In this document: positions 5,759 through 9,524 of the stretch, in pieces | Numbering within the stretch: the first letter of the stretch is position 1 | Layout of the letters: each line of letters begins with the position of its first letter | Source of the DNA: Betaproteobacteria bacterium | Lineage (GTDB): Bacteria > Pseudomonadota > Gammaproteobacteria > Burkholderiales > SG8-39 | NCBI GenBank assembly: GCA_005881355.1 | Contig: VBDM01000173.1 | Coordinates: 1-9,524, forward strand | Reading direction: 5' to 3' | DNA length: 9,524 nucleotides | The notes under the pieces: model-generated | Database searches by the model: none | What the model saw: the letters and a program-made list of their open reading frames with translations, nothing else | Told to the model about the DNA's origin: nothing | Program-made: the position numbers and the translations under genes

Positions 5759-6115
5759 CTAGCTTCGCTTCAGCATCGGGCCCAAGGCCTCCGGGCCGCC
5801 GATGATATGCACGTGCAAATGATACACCTCCTGCCGGCCGACACGTCCGGTGTTGATGATCGTGCGGAAACCGTCGGTCGACCCCTGCTCGCGCGCCAGG
5901 CGCGGCGCCACGGCGAGGATCTTGCCGAGGAGCGCCTGCTCGCCCACGCCGCAGTCCGCGAGCGAATCGATGTGCTTCTTGGGGACGATCATGAAGTGCA
6001 CCGGGGCAAGCGGGTGGATGTCGTGGAAGGCGAAGATGTCGGCGTCCTCGTAGACTTTCTTGCTGGGGATCTCGCCCCGCACGATCTTGCAGAAGACGCA
6101 AGTTTCCGCATCCAT
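5759..6115 (-). CDS. hinT: HIT-family purine nucleoside phosphoramidase (HinT)
   Basis: This 118-residue cytosolic histidine-triad protein is of the HINT branch, whose members hydrolyse AMP-linked phosphoramidates. The triad is at the C-terminal end in YHLHVHII (H99, H101, H103). The N-terminal CVFCKIVRGEIPS (6-18) and the HDIHPLAPVHFMIVPKKHI block (31-49) are typical of the branch. The open frame extends further upstream, but the ATG at 6115 is preferred because it gives the standard N-terminus and lies 2 bp after the hisE stop (TAA-AG-ATG). The tight spacing places it in the his transcription unit although it has no known step in histidine synthesis. The link to hisE and tatA appears conserved in betaproteobacteria, as I recall. 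Confidence 0.93.
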   Translation of the reverse strand: MDAETCVFCKIVRGEIPSKKVYEDADIFAFHDIHPLAPVHFMIVPKKHIDSLADCGVGEQALLGKILAVAPRLAREQGSTDGFRTIINTGRVGRQEVYHLHVHIIGGPEALGPMLKRS

Positions 6116-6117
6116 CT

Positions 6118-6462
6118 TTATTTCCGCTCCGCCTCGGTTCGCCGACCCTCCGCGCGCGCCGCTTTCTCGTCGATCCCGGAAATGCCCTCGCGGCGGCGCA
6201 GCTCGGCGAGCACGTCGGAGGGCCGCAGGCCGTACTGCGCGAGCATGATCAGGCAATGAAACCACAGGTCGGCGGTCTCGCCGACGATGCGCAGCTTGTC
6301 CCCGTCCTTGGCGGCCATGACCGCCTCGGTCGCTTCCTCGCCGACCTTTTTCAATATCGCGTCGGGCCCGCGCGCGAACAGCCGAGATACGTAGGACTTG
6401 TCCGGGTCGCCGGTCTTGCGGCTCTCGACCACGTCCGCCAGCCGCTCGAGTATATCGCTCAT
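6118..6462 (-). CDS. hisE: Phosphoribosyl-ATP pyrophosphatase
   Basis: This 114-residue cytosolic enzyme hydrolyses phosphoribosyl-ATP to phosphoribosyl-AMP and pyrophosphate, the second step of histidine synthesis. The MazG-like all-alpha fold is shown by KKVGEEATEAVMAAKDGD (38-55, with metal-binding E42, E43 and E46) and GETADLWFH (61-69, with E62 and D65). The C-terminus, ISGIDEKAARAEGRRTEAERK, is charged and longer than the minimal domain. The start ATG at 6462 overlaps the hisI stop as ATGA. GAAGGA about 12 nt upstream inside hisI is a plausible ribosome binding site. In enteric bacteria this domain is fused to HisI; here the two are separate genes. Confidence 0.95.
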   Translation of the reverse strand: MSDILERLADVVESRKTGDPDKSYVSRLFARGPDAILKKVGEEATEAVMAAKDGDKLRIVGETADLWFHCLIMLAQYGLRPSDVLAELRRREGISGIDEKAARAEGRRTEAERK

Positions 6463-6848
6463 CGCCCGTAGATTTCCTTCGGATCCTTGATCACCGGCTC
6501 CACCGTCACCCAGCGCCCGTTCTCGAGCTTCTGGAAAAAACAGCTGTGCCGCCCAGTGTGACAGGCGATCCCGCCGCCCTGCTCCACCTTGAGCAGCACC
6601 ACGTCCTCGTCGCAATCGAGTCGGACCTCGCGGACCTTCTGCACGTGTCCGGACTGCTCGCCTTTTTTCCATAGGCGCATTCGCGAGCGCGACCAATAGT
6701 GCGCTTCACCCGTCGCCACGGTCTTCGCGAGCGACTCTCGGTTCATCCAAGCGAGCGTCAACACCTTGTTCGTGGACGTTTCCTGGGCGATCGCGGGCAC
6801 CAAGCCGCTCTCGTCCCATTTCACCTTGTCCAGCCAGTCTTCGCCCAT
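6459..6848 (-). CDS. hisI: Phosphoribosyl-AMP cyclohydrolase
   Basis: This 129-residue zinc- and magnesium-dependent enzyme opens the adenine ring of phosphoribosyl-AMP, the third step of histidine synthesis. Metal-binding marks are DCDED (78-82) and the cluster CHTGRHSCF (96-104), which includes C96 and C103. The typical motifs LAWMNRESL (32-40) and GEAHYWSRSR (47-56) precede them. The length fits the stand-alone family. It starts 13 bp after the hisF stop with only a weak purine-rich stretch (GGCGGA) upstream, and it overlaps hisE by 4 bp. Confidence 0.96.
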   Translation of the reverse strand: MGEDWLDKVKWDESGLVPAIAQETSTNKVLTLAWMNRESLAKTVATGEAHYWSRSRMRLWKKGEQSGHVQKVREVRLDCDEDVVLLKVEQGGGIACHTGRHSCFFQKLENGRWVTVEPVIKDPKEIYGR

Positions 6849-6861
6849 TTCATCCGCCGCT

Positions 6862-7647
6862 TCAAAGCCTCACCTCGATTCCGCGCTTCGCCATGTATTC
6901 CTTTGCCTGCCGCACCGTGAATTCGCCGAAATGGAAAATGCTTGCGGCAAGAACCGCATCGGCGCGGCCCTCGAGCACGCCCTCGGCAAGGTGCTCGAGT
7001 TTGCCAACGCCCCCGCTCGCGATCACCGGAACGTCGACCGCATCCGCGACGGCCCGGGTGAGCGCGAGATCGAAGCCTTCGCGCGTGCCGTCCCGGTCCA
7101 TGCTCGTGAGCAGGATTTCACCCGCACCGAGACTCTGCATTTTACGCGCCCATTCCACTGCATCCAATCCGGTCTGCCGGCGGCCGCCGTGGGTGAACAC
7201 GTCCCAGCGATTCCCCGATCGCTTGGCGTCCCCTTCACGATCGACGCGTTTGGCGTCGATGGCGACCACGATGCACTGCGAACCGTAGCGGCCGGTGGCA
7301 TCGGCGACGAGCTGCGGATCCTGGACCGCAGAGGTGTTGATCGACACCTTGTCCGCCCCGGCGTTGAGCAGGCGGCGGACGTCCTCCACCTTGCGCACCC
7401 CGCCGCCGACGGTGAGCGGAATGAACACCTGTGCCGCGACGGCCTCCACCACATGCAGCATCAGGTCGCGCTCCTCCGAGCTCGCGGTGATGTCGAGAAA
7501 AGTCAGCTCGTCCGCGCCCTGCTCGTCGTAGCGACGCGCGATCTCGACCGGATCTCCCGCGTCCCTCAGGCCGACGAAGTTGACGCCTTTCACGACCCGG
7601 CCGCGGTCGACGTCGAGGCAGGGAATGATCCGCTTGGCAAGCGCCAT
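6862..7647 (-). CDS. hisF: Imidazole glycerol phosphate synthase, cyclase subunit
   Basis: This 261-residue (beta/alpha)8 barrel joins PRFAR with ammonia delivered by HisH to give imidazole glycerol phosphate and AICAR. Catalytic aspartates are D12 (in IPCLDVD) and D131 (in VVAIDAKR). Phosphate-binding loops include LTVGGGVR (78-85) and VIASGGVG (208-215), and TSMDRDGT (181-188) is also typical. The ATG at 7647 gives the usual N-terminus MALAKRIIPCLDV. It has no ribosome binding site of its own within the normal distance. An in-frame TTG at 7698 would add 17 Pro/Glu-rich residues and has GAGG 9 nt upstream, so the start is less certain than the gene. The 69-bp gap to hisA can fold just before the ATG. 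Confidence 0.95.
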   Translation of the reverse strand: MALAKRIIPCLDVDRGRVVKGVNFVGLRDAGDPVEIARRYDEQGADELTFLDITASSEERDLMLHVVEAVAAQVFIPLTVGGGVRKVEDVRRLLNAGADKVSINTSAVQDPQLVADATGRYGSQCIVVAIDAKRVDREGDAKRSGNRWDVFTHGGRRQTGLDAVEWARKMQSLGAGEILLTSMDRDGTREGFDLALTRAVADAVDVPVIASGGVGKLEHLAEGVLEGRADAVLAASIFHFGEFTVRQAKEYMAKRGIEVRL

Positions 7648-7650
7648 CGG

Positions 7651-7712
7651 AGGATTTGAGGCCTCAGGGGAAAGCGGCTCGGGCGGAGTCCGCTCCAATC
7701 CTGAAAACCTCG
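7651..7712 (-). promoter_or_regulatory. hisF: Hairpin and displaced ribosome binding site before hisF
   Basis: On the minus strand AGGATTGGAG (7702-7693) pairs 9 of 10 with CTCAAATCCT (7660-7651), enclosing an inner stem CGG-A-CTC / GAG-CCG. The hairpin ends 3 nt before the hisF ATG. The only ribosome binding site-like sequence, CGAGG (7712-7708), lies 5 nt before the hairpin. If the stem forms, GAGG and ATG come to an effective distance of about 8 nt. The structure is seen in the sequence; the function is inference. Confidence 0.4.
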
Positions 7713-7716
7713 ATTC

Positions 7717-8466
7717 TCAATCCTTGCCTTTGCCCAGCTTGTCCGCCTCGGCCTGGGCTTTCTTGAAATCGAGTTTGCCCTGATAGATGGCGCGGCCGGT
7801 CACAACGCCGGTGATGCCTTCGGGCTCGATTTTGCAAAGCGCCTTGATGTCCTCCAGGCTGGTGAGCCCCCCGCTCGCGACCACGGGGACGCGCAGCTCG
7901 CGCGCGAGCTTCAGCGTCGCGTCGATGTTCACCCCGGTGAGCATCCCGTCGCGGCCGATGTCGGTGTAGATGATCGCCTCGACCCCGTAATCCTGGAATT
8001 TCTTCGCGAGGTCCACCACGTCGTGGCCGGTCATCTTGGACCAGCCCTCGACGGCCACTTTCCCGTCCTTGGCATCGAGCGACACGATGACGTGCCCGGA
8101 AAACGCCGTGCACGCGTCCTGCAGGAACCCGGGGTTCTTGACCGCCGCCGTGCCGATGATGACGTAGCCGACGCCCAGATCGAGATAATGCTCGATCGTG
8201 TCGAGATCGCGAATGCCCCCGCCCAACTGCACCGGCGGGGCATCGCCCAGCGCCTGTAGGACCGCGCGGATCACGGCCTCGTTCCGGGGCTTTCCGGCCG
8301 CCGCCCCGTTCAGGTCGACCAGGTGCAGGCGGCGCGCACCCTCGGATTTCCAGTGCTTCGCGATGCCGACCGGGTCCTCCGAGAACACCGTCGTCTCGCT
8401 CATCTTTCCCTGTTTGAGACGGACGCAGTGTCCGTCCTTGATGTCAATCGCGGGGATGATCAGCAT
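7717..8466 (-). CDS. hisA: ProFAR isomerase (HisA)
   Basis: This 249-residue (beta/alpha)8 barrel catalyses the Amadori rearrangement of ProFAR to PRFAR, the fourth step, and is a paralogue of hisF. Catalytic residues are D8 (in MLIIPAIDIKDG) and D131 (in VSLDAKDG); YTDIGRDGM (167-175) and VVASGG (195-200) line the phosphate sites, together with QLGGGIR (80-86). The frame is open 210 nt further upstream, but the ATG at 8466 gives the standard family N-terminus and the rest does not look coding. No ribosome binding site is visible before it. It lies 55 bp after hisH and 69 bp before hisF, the widest gaps in the his cluster. The C-terminus is Lys-rich (ADKLGKGKD). Confidence 0.96.
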   Translation of the reverse strand: MLIIPAIDIKDGHCVRLKQGKMSETTVFSEDPVGIAKHWKSEGARRLHLVDLNGAAAGKPRNEAVIRAVLQALGDAPPVQLGGGIRDLDTIEHYLDLGVGYVIIGTAAVKNPGFLQDACTAFSGHVIVSLDAKDGKVAVEGWSKMTGHDVVDLAKKFQDYGVEAIIYTDIGRDGMLTGVNIDATLKLARELRVPVVASGGLTSLEDIKALCKIEPEGITGVVTGRAIYQGKLDFKKAQAEADKLGKGKD

Positions 8467-8474
8467 CGAATCGG

Positions 8475-8509
8475 AAAAACACGCGGAGCTCCGGGCACTC
8501 GGGACCGCG
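8475..8509 (-). other. Weak hairpin with T-run in the hisH-hisA gap
   Basis: On the minus strand CGCGG (8509-8505) can pair with CCGCG (8486-8482), with TCC/GGA extending the stem across a 3-nt bulge, and TGTTTTT follows (8481-8475). The shape recalls an intrinsic terminator, but the bulge and the long loop make it weak. It might attenuate transcription between hisH and hisA. Confidence 0.25.
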
Positions 8510-8521
8510 AATGAGAGGATT

Positions 8522-9157
8522 TCAGGGATTCCAGTTGACGAAGTTGGCGAGGAGCCGAAGACCGGCGGTATGGCTTTTTTCTGGATGGAACTGTACCGCA
8601 AAAATGTTATCCCGTGCCACCGCGCAGGTAAAGGGGACGCCGTAGTCGGTGGTGCCCCGTACCAGCATCGCCTCACCCGCTTGAGGAAAGTAGCTGTGGA
8701 CGAAATAGAAGCGGCTGCCGTCCTCGATCCCCGACCAAAGGACGTGCGGGCCGGCCTGGCGGACCCCGTTCCACCCCATGTGGGGCACCTTGAGCTTCAG
8801 TCCCCGGGAATCGAACATGGCCTTGTCGGGAAAACGGCGCACAGTTCCCGGCAGCAGCCCGAGGCCGGCCACTCCGCCTTCGTCGCTGCGCTCAAAGAGC
8901 ATCTGCAGCCCGATGCAGATGCCGAGAAACGGCCGCGCTCGCGCCGCGCCGAGCACCGTTGCCCGCAGTCCTCGCGCTTCCATCTCGCGCATGCAGTCGG
9001 GCATCGCCCCCTGCCCGGGGAACACCACCCGGTCCGCAGCCGCCACCCGCGCGGGATCGGAAGTCACTTCGACCTGCGCCCGCGGAGCGACGTGCTCGAT
9101 CGCTTTGGAGACCGAGCGCAAGTTTCCCATGCCGTAATCGACGACCGCGACGCGCAT
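8522..9157 (-). CDS. hisH: Imidazole glycerol phosphate synthase, glutaminase subunit
   Basis: This 211-residue class I glutamine amidotransferase releases ammonia from glutamine and channels it into HisF. The catalytic triad is C81 (in GICIGLQMLF), H191 and E193 (in QFHPEKS). The oxyanion-strand motif PGQGA is at 47-51, where many HisH proteins read PGVGA. HMGWN (126-130), a HisF-contact motif of the family, is also present. The frame is open a further 126 nt upstream, but the ATG at 9157 gives the standard start MRVAVVDYGMGNLRSV. It starts 23 bp after the hisB stop without a clear ribosome binding site. hisA separates it from its partner hisF, the usual order BHAF. Confidence 0.96.
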   Translation of the reverse strand: MRVAVVDYGMGNLRSVSKAIEHVAPRAQVEVTSDPARVAAADRVVFPGQGAMPDCMREMEARGLRATVLGAARARPFLGICIGLQMLFERSDEGGVAGLGLLPGTVRRFPDKAMFDSRGLKLKVPHMGWNGVRQAGPHVLWSGIEDGSRFYFVHSYFPQAGEAMLVRGTTDYGVPFTCAVARDNIFAVQFHPEKSHTAGLRLLANFVNWNP

Positions 9158-9180
9158 TGCAGGATCAGCGGGGTGAGCGC

Positions 9181-9524
9181 CTAGAGCGTGCCCTTGGTTG
9201 AGGGAACGGTGCCCGCCGCGCGCGGATCGGGCTCCAGCGCCATGCGCAGTGCCCGCGCGAACGCTTTGAACATCGTCTCGCACTGATGGTGCGCGTTGTC
9301 CCCGCGCAGGTTGTCGATGTGCAGCGTCACCTGCGCGTGGTTGGCGAAACCCTGGAAGAACTCGTGCACGAGGTCCACGTCGAACTCCCCGATCAGCGCG
9401 CGCTTGAACTGGACGTGATACTCGAGGCCGGGCCGACCCGAGAAATCGATCACCACGCGCGACAGGGCCTCGTCGAGCGGGACATAGGCATGACCGTAAC
9501 GCCGTATGCCCTTCTTGTCGCCGA
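9181..9524 (-). CDS. hisB: Imidazoleglycerol-phosphate dehydratase (5' end outside window)
   Basis: This is the C-terminal part (113 codons visible plus TAG) of the manganese enzyme that dehydrates imidazole glycerol phosphate to imidazole-acetol phosphate, the sixth step. The frame is open to the right edge, beginning GDKKGIRRYGHAYVPLDEAL, and runs through VVIDFSGRPGLEYH to the metal-binding GDNAHHQCE with its HH pair. The C-terminus ends RAAGTVPSTKGTL, as in many members, so no further domain follows. The N-terminal half, and whether a phosphatase domain is fused as in enterics, cannot be seen. It is the first visible gene of the minus-strand his cluster. Confidence 0.96.
   Translation of the reverse strand, partial: GDKKGIRRYGHAYVPLDEALSRVVIDFSGRPGLEYHVQFKRALIGEFDVDLVHEFFQGFANHAQVTLHIDNLRGDNAHHQCETMFKAFARALRMALEPDPRAAGTVPSTKGTL

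Noticed and set aside
6463..6696. Upstream extension of the hisE frame inside hisI
   Set aside because: It is an out-of-frame shadow of hisI; the ATGA junction and the family N-terminus fix the start at 6462.
7657..7666. Perfect palindrome TGAGGCCTCA as an operator
   Set aside because: It is a single 10-bp palindrome that has no loop and overlaps the better-supported hairpin before hisF.
8467..8676. Upstream extension of hisA into hisH
   Set aside because: It is antisense-like, low-quality sequence overlapping the real end of hisH; family N-terminus MLIIPAID starts at 8466.
8198..9184. A 328-codon plus-strand frame opposite hisA and hisH
   Set aside because: It spans two real genes and their gap on the other strand and shows no domain.
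1..9524. An undescribed defence, toxin-antitoxin or biosynthetic system
   Set aside because: All frames of quality match known housekeeping families, and no orphan gene or foreign base composition stretch was seen.

Overview
The window is ordinary, gene-dense, GC-rich chromosome from a proteobacterium, most likely a betaproteobacterium. Evidence: the order hisB-hisH-hisA-hisF-hisI-hisE-hinT-tatA-tatB-tatC, then a one-PDZ membrane-anchored serine protease, then petA-petB-petC; separate rather than fused hisI and hisE; and a cytochrome b with beta/gamma-type features (PVWY Qo motif, 15-residue spacing of the second haem-ligand pair). No phage, insertion-sequence transposase, CRISPR, tRNA or rRNA gene was seen. 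The lineage call rests on recalled gene order and motifs, not on a search.

Layout, left to right on the + strand. Positions 1-2681 hold the cytochrome bc1 operon petA-petB-petC, read on the minus strand; petC is cut by the left edge. Positions 2682-2948 are a divergent promoter region, with a near-consensus sigma70 promoter for petABC on the minus strand and a TATAAT box for the protease on the plus strand. Positions 2949-4103 encode the DegS/AlgW-type periplasmic protease, the only plus-strand gene. Positions 4104-4227, between convergent genes, hold a bidirectional terminator hairpin, a second GC-rich hairpin and end repeats that together look like a 94-bp MITE- or REP-like element. Positions 4228-5705 are tatC, tatB and tatA; 5759-6115 is hinT; 6118-9524 is the distal histidine cluster (hisE, hisI, hisF, hisA, hisH, hisB), all on the minus strand. 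hisB is cut by the right edge.

How the genes work together. HisE, HisI, HisA, HisH/HisF and HisB catalyse consecutive middle steps of histidine synthesis, from phosphoribosyl-ATP to imidazole-acetol phosphate. TatA, TatB and TatC form the folded-protein export system. The Rieske protein PetA, encoded nearby, carries a twin-arginine signal and is a natural client of it. PetA, PetB and PetC form the proton-pumping quinol:cytochrome c oxidoreductase. The protease probably works in envelope-stress control.

I found no undescribed multi-gene system. The points worth a second look are small: a terminator-like hairpin with a U-tract between tatA and tatB that could set TatA in excess; a TatA whose membrane helix looks about five residues short and carries an arginine; a hairpin directly before hisF that could bridge a distant ribosome binding site to the start codon; and the MITE-like element downstream of tatC.
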